Shown: piece after piece, positions 22,391-61,756 of the stretch
Layout of the letters: every line of letters begins with the position of its first letter
How positions within the stretch are numbered: the first letter of the stretch is position 1
Assembly: GCA_035578155.1 (NCBI GenBank)
Contig: JAPWDM010000001.1
Span: forward strand, 16,284,725 to 16,348,724
Source of the DNA: Brachynemurus nebulosus
Taxonomy: Eukaryota; Arthropoda; Insecta; Neuroptera; Myrmeleontidae
DNA length: 64,000 nt
Direction of reading: 5' to 3'
Translations under genes and position numbers: made by a program
The notes under the pieces: model-generated
Told to the model about the DNA's origin: nothing
The model's database searches: none
Seen by the model: the letters and a program-made list of their open reading frames with translations, nothing else

Positions 22391-22896
22391 TAGAGCTGAA
22401 TTTAGGCGTGGACCTTAGGAGCATGGACCCAGAGTGGCAAAATTTAGGGGGAGGCGACCGGAAAAATTTACTTAGGTATATACGGAAAGTCTCATGCTGT
22501 TTTGACTAAGAAATATCTCGGAAAGAGCTTGGAAAATAAACCTGAAATTTATTATACTTTGCTGACTTATGGTGGTGTCTGTTGGACTCGGATTTTATTT
22601 CCGATTAGTAGTTTTTTATGAAACATGATATTTTTTCTAGTGAATATCAGTTGTACGATAAATTTCGACTTACGGCTTTTCAAATTTAGAGTTTAGAACA
22701 TTCTGAGGAAATTTTGGAAATCATTAAAATAAAATATAAAATCAGTATTCACTGGAGGAAATACTATGTTTCACTTTTCTATTATTCTAATTAAAAACTC
22801 TTAAAAGTTTGTATTAAACTTATTTAAGTGTAAGGAGAAGCGAGGGCGCAAAATGTTGTTGGGTTCATGGGCGCAAGAATTATAAATTTGGCCCTG
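22391..22896. mobile_element. Possible hAT-like remnant
   Basis: The left end reads agagctgaatttaggcgtgg and the right end aatttataatttggccctg-like sequence, a weak inverted repeat of the cagggccnaattta kind. The spacer is non-coding. The call depends mainly on these ends. Confidence 0.4.
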
Positions 22897-22899
22897 CTT

Positions 22900-23729
22900 A
22901 CCACTTTTCTTATGGTAATAATGAAATGTTACTGACAATGAGAAATAAAATCTGTCTTGAAAAAAATAGTATTGAAGAGTGAGGATAAGTAAGTTACAGA
23001 CGATTAAAACAATAAGATACAAGGGGTCTGCAGAAAGATGTCTAGAATGAAGGTAATTTACGGGACATGAACGAAAATTTCGTCTATACCCTGTTATCGA
23101 ACTATATAATCTTGTGATTGATCATGTGTAAATCGTCTACTTAATCATCGATAAAAACTTTATGCTGCACCCGCAGAAAAGTTTTCGTCTTAGCGTCAAC
23201 TGTTGCCAACTCGATTGCCAAGAATGTTAATCGGTTTTTGACCATTTTCCACTTCACTAATGACCGAAGGGATAATTATTAAGAATATAAAAGTGTTTTT
23301 AACCATCACTCCCCTATTTTCGTAACTGAGAATTTTATTTTATTACTTCTATTTACAAATTTTTCTATTCAAAATCGCCGCGATTTCGCTTTTTCCGCAA
23401 AATAAGACAATTTTGCTTTAACTTCGTCTTATCGCTAAAAATTGCTAAAATAATAATATTGATTTATTCATCATTACCATACTTATATAATCCAGAAAAA
23501 TATACCGAAATCACTTTAATATTATGTTTGTCCTTTTCTTTTGTTAATACAAAAAAAAAAAAAAAAAAAAAAATGTGTCTAATAACAGCTAATAGAATAG
23601 ATGGATAACATATTCTTTTAGCGAATTTTCAGAATTAGAAATTCAGCTATTACCGTAGCTCTCATAACGCGACCTAAGCCAGATACCATAACAAAAATAT
23701 GTTTTGAGGTCCCCAGAATCCGAAAATGA
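22900..23729. other. Intergenic stretch, nothing recognised
   Basis: AT-rich with an A23 tract near 23550-23573. I see no exon or named repeat. Confidence 0.4.
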
Positions 23730-23740
23730 TATTCACTAAA

Positions 23741-23820
<80 letters not shown>

Positions 23821-23831
23821 TTTAGTGAATA
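23730..23831. repeat. (TA)n array between inverted 15-mers
   Basis: An uninterrupted AT dinucleotide tract of about 75 bp (about 23742-23817) lies between atattcactaaaattt and aaattttagtgaatat, which are exact mirrors. The whole could form one long hairpin. Confidence 0.9.
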
Positions 23832-23832
23832 T

Positions 23833-23993
<161 letters not shown>

Positions 23994-24709
23994 GAAAACA
24001 GATTTATCGAACATAGGGCAAATACAATAGGAAATTTTTCATCAATGTGATCTTTAATCCCTCTGACCAATAATATTTCGTTTTTAAATCGTATTACTAT
24101 AGATATAAAATATTTTGATATTTGTCAAATTAAAGGGCATAGCCGGGTAAGATAGGGAAAACGGCCCTTGACGCAAAATTGATTGTTTTTATAGGAAATA
24201 ATACTTCTTAGCCCCAGATGCATTCCTGCCAAATTTCAACCCTCTGAGGCTAATAGTTTATGAATACATAAAGAGACAAAAATTTTTTTTGACGAAATTA
24301 CTGAGCCGATTTATTTGAGTTTAATATATATTGTGTACCTACCTTAGGCAAAGTAATTAAAAAAACATTAACGTTATATCCCTTTATTATACTAATTTTT
24401 TTAAATTTTTAAATTTAAGTAAATTTTTTTTTTTGGCATCTAAGCGTTAGCGACACCCACCATTTTTTGTTGTCTCTTAGTATTCTATAACATATATTTT
24501 TATGGAAAAATTTTAGTTGGTAGAACATAGTAATATTTCAATACAAATGCATGCCGTGTTCGGTACTACATATATTACTTATGTATAAAAAGGGCCATAA
24601 AGTAAAGCATCTGCCTTATTTCTAAAACACAGTAGAACTCTACGGAGTGCAATGAAATGTTCTCTTTCCCCCTGAGTTGTAGTTCTTGGAGTTCCTGTGA
24701 CGGTCTAAG

Positions 24710-24781
<72 letters not shown>
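24710..24781. repeat. (TA)n microsatellite
   Basis: About 70 bp of uninterrupted AT dinucleotide in the centre of the large inverted repeat. Confidence 0.92.
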
Positions 24782-24783
<2 letters not shown>

Positions 24784-24956
24784 ACTTGTTAAAAAAAAAT
24801 GTTTTAACTTGTTAAAAAATAATTTTCAAGGTTAATTTTACCATGAATCTGAATATTTGAATGAAATCAATAAAATTATCTCAGCATACTTACTAATTAA
24901 AATTACATCTACAACTCAACAAAAATTATATGTTTTAGAAATTTTATTTAAATAAA

Positions 24957-24957
24957 G

Positions 24958-24990
<33 letters not shown>
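24957..24990. repeat. (AAT)n microsatellite
   Basis: About eleven uninterrupted AAT units in the spacer of the large inverted repeat. Confidence 0.92.
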
Positions 24991-24991
<1 letters not shown>

Positions 24992-26039
24992 GTCTTAAGT
25001 GTTATATTGTTTTAATAACAATCAACATTAACTTAATAAATTTGAGTAAAAACTTCAATAATGTGTAGTAATAACAACAGTCCGGCTAAAACCTGTTGTT
25101 ATAAAAATATGTAGGTACATATAACTAACTTGAAGCAACTCGCCCCTCTCACTTGATGTTTTCGTTGCACTTTTTAAGGGGGTGCAGAAAGTGAATTTTT
25201 TTTGTAATAAAATTACATACGTTCATAATTACGACAAACAAGCTTACACAAACGTCTAGCTTTATCTGCTGTATGTCTTCTTTTGTTAACACGATGACGG
25301 GTGATGGGGAATTATAACGAAATGACCAACTGGTATACTATTTTGACAGCTAATAAACTTTGTATGAAATTGTTGACGTTGTAAGACGGCGTGTATGAGC
25401 TAACAAAGTTTCATTTGATGTCTTACAAAGGAAAAAACTCTAACAAAAGGGAAATCAGTATCTATTTTGTTTTATTAATAAAAAAAGACAAACGCCAGAT
25501 AATGGTGGACTTTTGTAAATTTAAACTAGTTTATCGTAGTTATGAACGTATGTAATTATATTATTTTAGAAATAGAGTAGATATTTTACTTTATAGTTCT
25601 TTTTATACATAAGTAATATATGTAGTACCAAACATGGCATGCATTTGTATTGAAATGTTACTATATTCTACCAACTAAAATTTTTCCATAAAAATATATG
25701 TTATAGAGTACTAAGATACATATTATTGAACAAAAAATGGTGGGTGTCGCTAACGGTGCCAAAAAAAAATTTACTTAAATTTAAAAATTTAAAAAAATTA
25801 GTATAATAAGGGGATATAACGTTAATTTTTTTTTAATTACTTTGCCTAAGGTGGGTACACAATATATATTAAACTCAAATAAGTCGGCTCAGTAATTTCG
25901 TAAAAAAAATTTTTTTTCGAAAATTTTTGTCTCTTTGTGTATTCATAAACTATTAACCTCAGAGGGTTGAAATTTGGCAGGAATGCATCTGGGGCTAAGA
26001 AGTATTATTTCTTATAAAAACAATTGCCCTAATTTTAAC

Positions 26040-27849
26040 GATTCAGCTATATTTTATTTCTCTCAGTTGTATAAGTTTTTATAATATATCTATTCCATTT
26101 TTTATAGAAAAATCATCAAGCATATTTGTTTTATGTAATATGGTTAGAATTTAGATTATGTTTACACCTTATTAAAATTATTAAGTTTGCTACAAATGAA
26201 TAAAAATTACGTTAAACTATACTGAAATAATAATATTTTTACGTAAATTTCTGCCTGATTGATAATACAGTTATGATTAGACCGTATAAACATAGCATTC
26301 TAATCTTAAATAATTTTGCATATTTATTTATTTATTTATTTTTTTTTTTTTGTTAAAAAAATTTATTTTGACATGTTCTGTCATTTTGTTTTGGAAATAT
26401 TACAAAATTTTAACGCGAATCATTTAAAAAGAGTTAAATTAATAAATTAAAGGCAAACATTTATATATGTGTACTGAAAATTTTAGTTTTTCGAAAAAAT
26501 GTAATAAAATTTTTACATTTTACATAAGTACTTACAACAATTGTATTAGAAAGGTAATTCAAGGGTAAATTTTTTTTTATTTCTTTCACTAATTTATTAT
26601 TTTCTTTTAGAATTTTATTCTTTACGGAAGAAAATCTTCGTCGTCTAATTCGTTTCGAGCCAAAAGTATACCCGCATATATCAAAAGATTATTTAATAGA
26701 TATTTACAATTTATCAGTACATCTTAATATTTTAAATTGAATGGAAAATATATTGAAAAACTGAAATTTATTTAATGAAAGGCATATATCTGCTCATTTT
26801 ACCTCAAAAATGTCTGAAAATAGAATATATTTCAATAATTAACGCAGAAAAAGCATATAAGAGGTAACTTTATGATATTTTTTTGAAAATTTCAAAATAT
26901 AATGACGTTTGATAGTAGTGTTATAAATGATTTTTTTTATTGTTTTGTAGAATCTGATAAATAGAAGTCGTAATAAGTACTCGCTTTGAAAAAATCAAAC
27001 AAGTATTTAAAAAAAAATTTTTTTCTTAAAGAAAATATTAAAATTATGTACAAATGCCGTCCTGATAAACTGTTATATTTGTCCACCTTGAGTGCTGTAA
27101 TCGATTTTTGTATCCCCTTTAGGCAAAAGTTCACAGCGAATGCATATTTTTAAAATATCCTTTTGAATTTTGTAACTCAATCATAACAAATAAAATCTCC
27201 GTAAAAAATTCTAATTTTCTAAATTTTCTAGTATTAAATCAAAGTAGGGTCGGACCTAGAGTTATTAGGAGGGGGGCAAATTTTCCTGTTGGCGCCCTTC
27301 GCGATAAAAAAAAATTTTCCCTGGAAAAGGAAGTGATGACCAGAAAAAAAGGTCACTTGAACCCTATCAGAAATTGCCACTATCAGAAATCGGCACTCTC
27401 GACCTTTTCTTTTTTTTGCTCATCACTTCCTTTTGCAGGAAGAAATTCACAAAAATTTTTAAAATATCACTGCGCCTAAAAAAATTTTAAGCGTTTTCAC
27501 CGATTTGGCGCCTCTCAAATTCTTCCCAATTCAAATTCAAAAGCTTCCAGGGGGGCATATGCCCCCGCTGCCCCCCTAGGATGTGAATTTCAATCGATTC
27601 AGCTTAACGTAACTAGGATTTAATAATTCTATCAACGAAATTCTTATGTATTTATAATTTCTCTTATTGTAAGGAGTGGTCTACCCGAATTTAACTACTT
27701 TGTAATAGTCAGTGTCGGATATTATGCAATTTAAGAGACAATGTCGTTTTTTTATTTAATTATTATCCTTAAACTTATATACAAGGTATAGATGTTATGG
27801 ATATTCGTAACTGTAACCAAAATTACCGGATATCTGAAATAATAAAATA
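26040..27849. other. Intergenic; one hAT-like remnant at about 27246-27590
   Basis: AT-rich, no exon recognised. At 27246-27590 a G-rich left edge (taggaggggggcaaattttc) faces a right edge gcatatgcccccgctgcccc, the kind of ends seen on old hAT elements. An internal inverted pair (ctcatcacttcctttt against the aaaggaagtgatgacc area) supports a decayed MITE. Confidence in exact limits is low. Confidence 0.4.
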
Positions 27850-28436
27850 CACACACCGGCATAATTAGCGGAACATAAAAAAAATATAAAAACCTATTTA
27901 TTAAACAAAGTTGGCGGCTTTTTTTTTACTTTTACTTAAAATACTATTGAAGTAACGAATCAATTGACTTTCCACAGAATTGCTTTTTTTATTATTGATG
28001 CAATTCTTTTTAAGAGGTCTGTCACTTTCGAATTCAAATGCCGTTTCTTCTCCATGTGGTCGAGCTTCAAACTGCCGTAATTGAAGAATGGCAAAGACTG
28101 TCCCAGGAAACTATAGATAACATCGTGCTGAGTGTAGAAAAAGGAATGGAAGCTGTGATAAGACCGCGGCACGAACCGGGCGGAATTAAAACGCTGTGTT
28201 TCATTTTCTATTTGTTAAATAATCTTTAACTTAAATTATTCTTAAACGACATAAGATTCCAAAAATTTTCCATTTTATATGGTTACTCGTTTTGCTACCG
28301 AAAATAAAGGTATATTGACTTGTGAACATGTAATTTTAAGTGAATAATTAAATTAGATTAATATTTTCTTGAAATTAAATGGTTTATTTGATTTTTACAG
28401 ATATTTTGTATGTTCCGCTAATTCTGCCGGTGTGTG
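27850..28436 (+). mobile_element. Internally deleted Tc1-like transposon
   Basis: The ends are cacacaccggcataattagc plus ggaaca, and tgttccgctaattctgccgg plus tgtgtg, flanked by TA at 27848-27849 and 28437-28438. A plus-strand frame at about 28056-28190 reads LQTAVIEEWQRLSQETIDNI followed by VLSVEKGMEAVIRPRHE, matching the C-terminal end of Tc1-family transposases. The rest of the transposase, including the first Asp catalytic region, is absent. It is non-autonomous. Confidence 0.88.
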
Positions 28437-29688
28437 TATTTGAAACCGAAACCTTATCCGAGATAAAAGTTTCGGATAATTATAAAACGTTGACGATATT
28501 GACATTCTACGATGTGGTATGTAGGTTAGTAAAGTTTCGTCATGTCAATGACCATCAGGATTTTAATTTTTTTTTTTAAATTTTTATATTGACTTTTTAC
28601 CATTGAAAATTGAAGAGTCGATTTTTTATACACATTAGTACATTACTACTACAAAATTACTTTGTTATTATATGGTCCAAAAATTATTCTCTTTATCGAT
28701 TAACGACATTTATAACTCAGCTATATTGGCTTTTGATATTAAAATATCAAGATACCAAAAAATTTCAAACGTTGTATAATAACGAGAGGTCGAATTTTTC
28801 GTGTTTAAAAAATTTAACTTTTATAATTGTACTAGCTGCGGCCCGGGGTTTCACCCGCGTAATATTTGAATTATAGGTAAAATTACCTTTAAATTTGATA
28901 TTCCGAAATTCTGTGAAAAATTAATTATTTATAGTGCGTGGTTTTCAGTGTAGGCATCTGGAATTCAGTGCCTACACTGAAAATTATATGTTTTAAAAAA
29001 CATAATTATTATTCTACATAAATTTATTATGATCTGGGGCCCGTTTCTTGAAATCACTCGCAAATAAAACGTATAATTATGTAATTGTCAAATTACGAAC
29101 GCTTTTTAAAAAAGTAGCTTCTGCAAGATAAACCTATAGGTACGGGATAATTTTATTGATTACTAGTTTCCGAGAAAAACTAATTTTTTAAACGGAAATT
29201 CGCTATGTTATGCAGAATGCTGCGACAGGGATATTATAAAATTAATCTGTATATTACTGCGGGCACATTATAAAATAATTAAAAATTTTACCACGGTAAT
29301 TGTGAAACTAATTGATTATCTTAGGCACATTCAAATATTTATCACGCCAGAGTATTTAATTGTCGCAAATTTTATTTCGAAGTTTCTTTAATTTAGACAT
29401 ATACATTTTATCTTTTTTACAATATTTTTTATAACATTTTAAATTTTATATTTTATATTTGAATTTTATTTATAATTTAAACTTGAGCAATTTAACAATA
29501 AAACATCATTAATTTGTATTTTATTTTAAATATTTAAATTTCTCTCCTAAAATTATTAATTAGCCCTTCTCTATTTTATACAAATGCGTGTAATTTATAA
29601 AATTTATTTTGTTATTTTAGATCTTTTGAATCATTTTACGAGTTTAACAGGTAAACTATTAAGTACTAAAGGAAACTTTTGTTATAAT
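28437..29688. other. 3' flank of HisCl1, with a perfect hairpin
   Basis: The sequence is AT-rich. At 28942-28983 a perfect 15-bp stem (ttttcagtgtaggca and its inverse) encloses a 12-nt loop. At 28832 a tactagctgcggcccggggt motif looks like the end of a Helitron-like or similar repeat. HisCl1 transcription ends somewhere here; minus-strand AATAAA hexamers occur near 29465-29470. Confidence 0.5.
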
Positions 29689-56184
<26,496 letters not shown>

Positions 56185-57339
56185 TTTCACACTTAATTTA
56201 CATCGATACGAATCAAATAGTAAAAGAAATTATTTATTTAAATTTCAATAATTAACAAAATCCACGAACGAAATTTCAAAAAAATATATTCATATTTTTT
56301 TTTAACTTTACTCTCCGCTAATCGAAAAAAAAATTAACAAAACAAAAATCTAAAAATTACAATTAAACTGAATCATATCATCGCAAATCTTTACAATCGG
56401 ATAAAGAACATAAAAAACTATGTTGTAACTGATCTAAACATAATCCTGCTTCATAGTGAAATGAACGCCGAAGAAATTTTCTACCAAATATTCTACGTAA
56501 GTATATTGACTGACTGTATCCGCTATGAAAGATTTATCAAATGATAGGACGTTGGAGGGAAAAGAAAAATCTTGCTCTTGTACAATACTCTTATATGTGT
56601 GTGTGTGTGTATACGTACCAGTACCTACCACACGTTAATCATCGTAACGGCGGATGTGTTCTCGCGCTTCCACCATCAATAAAATATATAAGTATCATGT
56701 TTAAAGATTGTTTATAATAAAGCTATAGGAGATGCTTATACATATACTTTTTAGATTTTTATTCAGATTTGAATTTATTTATTTTTTATGATAAAAAATT
56801 GACGAATTGTTTGGAATGTTTTATTTTAATTTTTGTTTTAGTTTTGAATAAACAGTGAAATCAGAATATTTAATTATAATAATCAGCGTTAGGCTGAATG
56901 TCCATTTGAGAGTAACTCACAAGAGTAACTATCCAGAGAGTTAATAGTTAATTATATCCACTTGAGAGTACTTTTGACAACTTTCTTTCTCCGAAAAGTT
57001 ATCTAACTGCAAACTACGACAGTATTTTTAAAATTGTACCGACTCATAAGCAGGGCCTGCGCGATCATACAGGCGAACTAGGCGATCGCCTATGGCGCCA
57101 GAAATCGAGGGGCGCCAAAAATCCGGGGACATAAAAATTATAAATTTTACATGCACTGTACGTATTTTAGTTAACTAAATTTACTTTCCACACAATTTTA
57201 ATATTTATGTATTTTATGTCAAAAAGGTTGATCGGATACATCGTATTTAGATCATATGGTGACATATAAACTGAATGGTGTTTCTTTATATAAAAGTATA
57301 TTAAGAAAGGCGTTAGTCAACTTTTTTAGTGGAATTTTT
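56185..57339. other. 5' flank of HisCl1
   Basis: HisCl1 starts at 56184 on the minus strand, so its 5' UTR and promoter should be here. A short (GT)n run is at 56594-56610. At 57052-57115 gcctgcgcgatcatacaggc and gatcgcctatggcgcc look like one end of a hAT-type element. I see no clear core promoter. Confidence 0.45.
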
Positions 57340-57447
57340 CAACTGAAAAAATTAGACTTATACAGCCTATACGATAAGAACGGGAAGAGGCGAGAGTAGG
57401 GGCGCTATCCGTTTTCGGACCCGTAGAACACGATTCTGAAGAAAAAA
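57340..57447. repeat. Repeat beside (TA)n, partner of 49085-49185
   Basis: It carries gcgctatccgttttcggacc and cgtagaacacgattct, the inverse of the block at 49085. It is immediately followed by a (TA)n array. Confidence 0.8.
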
Positions 57448-57449
57448 AG

Positions 57450-57451
<2 letters not shown>

Positions 57452-57525
<74 letters not shown>

Positions 57526-57531
57526 TATACC
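57452..57531. repeat. (TA)n microsatellite
   Basis: About 80 bp of AT dinucleotide between the shared repeat and a family G element. Confidence 0.93.
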
Positions 57532-57533
57532 AT

Positions 57534-57785
57534 GTGAGTTTTTGAGAGTTGCCATTTTTATTACAGCCAAATTTGTATGATAGAAATGGTACTGGAAAAG
57601 ATTCTTTTCTTAGATGTAATAGAAATGTAGCCAAAAAGAACACTGTCGGTTGAAGTAGCCTCAAGTACAGATGCATATTTTTACCGTCTAACTGATAAAT
57701 TAGAAAAAAATTCAAAAATTAAACTTGGGTAAAAAACGTTTTTTTTCTTTGACTGTAATAAAAATGGCAACTCTCAAAAAACTCA
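57534..57785. mobile_element. Family G element, copy 2, between two (TA)n arrays
   Basis: Starts gtgagtttttgagagttgcc and ends ggcaactctcaaaaaactca. The core matches copy 1 in inverse orientation. (TA)n arrays directly adjoin both ends, and a further lone end (gtgtgagttttccgagagtt) follows the right array at 57889. Confidence 0.85.
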
Positions 57786-57888
<103 letters not shown>

Positions 57889-57889
57889 G

Positions 57890-58457
57890 TGTGAGTTTTC
57901 CGAGAGTTGTCATTCGATTTATTTCTAAAATATCTAATCGAAAAAAAGTTTATACAAAAAATATTCAAAATAGAAGGGGCCATTCACGAAAAATTGTTTC
58001 AGACTTCTAGGACTTACGGTTTTTTTGGAATAGAAAAACAATTTTTTTTCAAATGGGAACATATGTTGGGATGTTTCTTAAAAATTAGTTTATTACTTCA
58101 AATTACCAATTATGCTAAAATTTTCATTATTTTATTTCAGATTTTTGAGAAATTGCATTTTTAAGTTTTGATTTTCAAAAGCCGTGGTCAGGTTTGTATA
58201 AACGAACGCAAAAAATACGGTTTATTTTAAATTTTCATTTAAAAAAAATAGTAAATAAGTTGTAATGGTATGTTCACATTAGCCCCTTACAGTAACAGAA
58301 AATTTATTAATTAAATGCATTAGTTATCAAAATAATTTGTAGTTTTTCCTTAAATATTCAACTTAATATTTATTAAACAGGTTATCAAATTACAACTGTT
58401 GTTGTAATATTTAATTGTACACCATATTAAAGAAGTCAAAATTTAGAACGTGTGAGA
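57890..58457. other. Intergenic stretch, nothing recognised
   Basis: After the lone family G end at 57889-57915 the sequence is AT-rich. An 85-codon frame at 57907-58164 has no recognisable content and is probably chance. Confidence 0.4.
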
Positions 58458-58697
58458 ATGTCATTATTAAAAACCTTTCTAAAACTAAATTATAGATGGC
58501 ATATCTGGATAGTATAGTTTAATTATTATAGGGACTCTAGCATAGCTCATAAAAAGAGCTGTCATATTATTTTTAAATTTTTAAACCTTTTGTTTAAAAA
58601 AGGTAAAAAAATTGTCCAAAAAAATATTTTTAATATAAAAATTACGTCTGAAAAAGATGTATTTTAAACATATTCATAACCTCAATTTCTTTTCCAG

Positions 58698-58831
58698 TAA
58701 GAATCAACAAAAATTTGCAAAGTTCATTTTATGGAATGTTTACTTTAAAATTAAAGCAGTTACATTTAAAAGCAAATGAAAAAGCTACAAAGAAAGCTGC
58801 AAAAGCTCAAAAAAAATATTTCAAAAAGTGA
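58698..58831 (+). CDS. Candidate terminal exon, lysine-rich C-terminus
   Basis: A good acceptor (ctcaatttcttttccag) at 58681-58697 is followed by an open stretch. In the frame that skips the first two bases it reads RINKNLQSSFYGMFTLKLKQ, then LHLKANEKATKKAAKAQKKY and FKK before TGA at 58829-58831. The lysine/alanine-rich tail and the biased codon content look protein-coding. A possible upstream piece at 58458-58511 (MSLLKTFLKLNYRWHIWI, then GT) does not join in phase, so I do not assign it. I cannot name the gene, and other exons may lie elsewhere. It could also be a retrocopy fragment. Confidence 0.35.
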
Positions 58832-59224
58832 TGAAAAAAATAAATCTAAAATGATGGAAAGTTATCTTATTTACATTTAAAAAGTGTTAAAACAAGTGCG
58901 TTTATCCTGATTTTATTACAATTTTAACATCTTTAAAACGTGTTCTATGTTAAAACGGTTCTTTATATTATGAGAACTACAGTATTATTAAATAAAACTT
59001 TTTAATAAAATTACACAAATTTTATTTAATGACACCATTTCCTAAATAAAATATAATAAATAAATATACTTAAAGTATAATTTTATTAATTCTAATTACT
59101 TTAGTGTGTAATCAAATTGCCTAATTGTTTTATTGCTTCCGAGACTACTAAAGCAGCGGAAGCATTGTCATCACTTTGTCATCACATTGTCATCAGCATT
59201 ATCTCACCAGCCTGTGTCGCCAGT
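58832..59224. other. 3' flank of the candidate exon
   Basis: AT-rich with AATAAA-like hexamers near 58988 and 59046 that could serve as poly(A) signals for the candidate exon. A short repeat of cattgtcatca lies near 59164-59196. Confidence 0.4.
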
Positions 59225-59527
59225 TTGCACCAAGTGGCATAACTTCTGAACTATTCGATTGTTTTTAATGAAATTTTTAGAAATTATGCAGTTTGGTTCG
59301 TAGATGGTCCCCTATGAATTTAATCGAAATCGCAGTAACGGTAGCTACGTCTCTACCATGTCATTCCATTAATATACTAAATTGCACCAAGTGGCATAAC
59401 TTCTGAACTATTCAATTCATTTTTATAAAATTATTAGAAATTATGCTATCTGTTTCCTAGATGGTCCCCTATAAATTTCATTGTTTTCGGAGTAATAGTA
59501 TCCACGGCACTACCATGAAATCCCATT
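59225..59527. repeat. Two tandem modules of about 160 bp
   Basis: Both units start ttgcaccaagtggcataact plus tctgaactattc and include gatggtcccctatnaattt and taccatg. The first unit starts near 59226, the second near 59384. Divergence is moderate. No frame is shared. Confidence 0.8.
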
Positions 59528-60217
59528 AAATGTCAATCTCTTATTTACTGCTAGTCCCACTTCGCTCAATTTTTTATGAATCGTTTTGTTTATTTATTTT
59601 TATTAATTTATATACCTATATTAAATTACACAAAGATATGTTGGGCATTAAATTACCAAGGTGCTTTTACGAGTACGACGAAGCTGTGTGCCACACCCCA
59701 TTGACAGCGTATTTTAGTATTTTAAAAAACTGCGAATTTTTTTTATTTTAGTTTGGTTTGGTAATTTTTTTCATTTTCTTGGTGTTATCAATTGCCATTT
59801 TATCGTTAATTATTTATTTTTGATTATTATTTAGAATTTTTCAGGATATAAAATAAAATACATTTTTCATAGAATAAGATTGATTTATTCTTAAGTACTT
59901 AATAAAAATACGGTTTTAATATAAGCATTTTAATATAAGCATTCATAATTTGTGAATTTTAATTCGCTATTTTCTTCTATCGCGATGCGCTATCTCTAAA
60001 TTATATTTTTATGTTAAACTCAGAGTAAGGTAAAATCAGATATCACTTATCTGTCAATTTACTTTGCATTTTCATCATTGTTTAACATAATTATTATTTA
60101 ATTATAACAATTACTGCATCACGTTCAACAATCTTCTTCAGTTTTCGAATTCTGAAACATAGTTAAATTAATTAAAGCACCTTCAATTAAAATATTAATA
60201 AATTAAATTTTAAACTA
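59528..60217. other. Intergenic stretch, nothing recognised
   Basis: AT-rich; a 73-codon frame at 59530-59751 shows no recognisable domain and lacks splice context. It is probably chance. Confidence 0.4.
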
Positions 60218-60840
60218 CCGTAACACCGTCTAAACCCGGACAGTGCGTCTAGACCCGGACACTTTGCACCAATCTTCAAATTAAATAATTTCTACATTAA
60301 CCTGCAACAGTAAACATTTGTTCTTGACGTCATTAGAGAGAGAAAAACATCCTCTAAACAGCTGTACCAATAAAAACTACGGATTTCAACATTTACTATC
60401 TCATTTTACAGGATTACTATCCTACAGTTTTTCAAAGAAATAAAATGTGTGGTCAACTTAGACATGTAATTTTCGTCATAATTGGGTATTTGACTGATGT
60501 AGTTATTGGTAATGAAATATTGTGAATAACATAGAATATAATTCGAGGATAATGATTAACTATTTAAATTATTTTAAGAAAATCTATAAATATTTTATCT
60601 TTTTAATTGAAAATTTGGAATTTGGAATTGGCGGTTGATGTGATGAAAATGATTGATTGGCGTGTATGACGTCAGAGCCCAAAGATAGTTCCTCATAACA
60701 AGAAGAGATGTCGTTATCAATGGTAAATGAAATGTGTATAGTGATATAGTTTTAATGTAGGCCATGTCTAAATTTTTGGAATCTATGTAGAGTTTGGCTA
60801 TTGTTAAAATAAAAACAGGATATTTTTTGGAAACAAGTCG

Positions 60841-61756
60841 CACACATAAATTTTAATATATTTTTTTAATTTATAATAAATGTTCATAATCATATTTGTG
60901 TTACATAAGAATAATAATAAATAATTTAGTAGTGAATTTGGATCTTTTTATTGATAAAGGAAAAAATATACAATCTTTAAGATCAGACATTCATCATCAC
61001 TACACTTGGCGTCCAACGTGGGGCCTGGGAAAAGGTGTCTAAGAACTCACAAAAGAAATTATTGGTGTAGCCGTGTGGTTGTGAACTTTTGGAAGTGAAA
61101 GACAGTTTTTCAAAAAAAAAATTCACAATAGTCAAAATATTTCGAAAATTATTTTTTTGTTGTTATGGAAAATAAAAAACATGGTTCTAAATTGTACTGT
61201 CAAAACAAGAAGAATTTACAGGAAGATTATCGTGCAATGCATTGTAAAACTTTTCCTCAATATATTTTTTGAAGTTGCAACGCATTTTGAAAAGCTACCA
61301 CTAACATTATATTAACATTTTTTTATTGTATGCATACTCGTATATATCTGCAATAGTTGAACTGTTTATCAAATACTGTGAACACATTTACGTGTTTTGA
61401 ATGGACGATATTGTGTACTGTCGATCTGGAATCGATTATTTCGATACATGTTCGTCACAAATCCGGTACGTCGATACTGTGAGCACATTTAGATAGAGTG
61501 TACAATATTGTGTATTGTCGATCGATTGTTTGGGATCGATTGTTTTGATACTTTTTCGTCACTTACCCGGTACGTCCATACTGGAAATAACTCACACGCA
61601 TAAATTTTAATATATTTTTGTATTATAATAAATGTTCATAATTATATTTATGTTACATAAAAATAACAATAAATAATTTAGTAGTGAATTTGGATATTTT
61701 TATTGATAAAGGAAGAAATATATAATCTTTAAAGTTAGACATTCATCATCACTACA
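60841..61756 (+). mobile_element. LTR-retrotransposon remnant with Lys-type primer site
   Basis: A direct repeat of about 164 bp occurs at 60841-61004 and 61593-61756, ending in both cases tcatcatcactaca. Two bases after the first copy lies tggcgtccaacgtggggc (61007-61024), one mismatch from the lysine-tRNA primer site used by gypsy-type and many retroviral-type elements. The 570 bp between the repeats have no gag or pol frame, so the interior is almost wholly deleted. The true 5' edges of the LTRs are uncertain. Confidence 0.72.
61370..61585. repeat. Two tandem units of about 105 bp inside the LTR remnant
   Basis: Each unit contains cgatactgtgagcacattta (or close), attgtgtactgtcgatc, tcgattgttt-like motifs and ttcgtcacttacccggtacg. 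They lie just before the second LTR copy. Confidence 0.78.

Larger units (their letters stand above)
24176..26028. repeat. Large inverted repeat, arms about 460 bp
   Basis: The left arm (about 24176-24627) is repeated inverted at about 25562-26028. Shared landmarks include cttagccccagatgcattcc, cgttagcgacacccaccatt and acaaatgcatgcc with their inverses. Arms are roughly 90% alike by eye. The 930-bp centre holds a (TA)n and an (AAT)n tract. The left outer flank (aaagggcatagccgggtaag) has no mirror, so the right end seems lost or the element asymmetric. No frame is seen. Confidence 0.88.

Noticed and set aside
57907..58164. An 85-codon plus-strand frame
   Set aside because: AT-driven composition, no recognisable domain, no splice or start context.
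58458..58511. An upstream exon (MSLLKTFLKLNYRWHIWI) for the candidate terminal exon at 58698
   Set aside because: It ends at a GT, but joining it gives the wrong phase and an immediate stop. Kept only as a remark.
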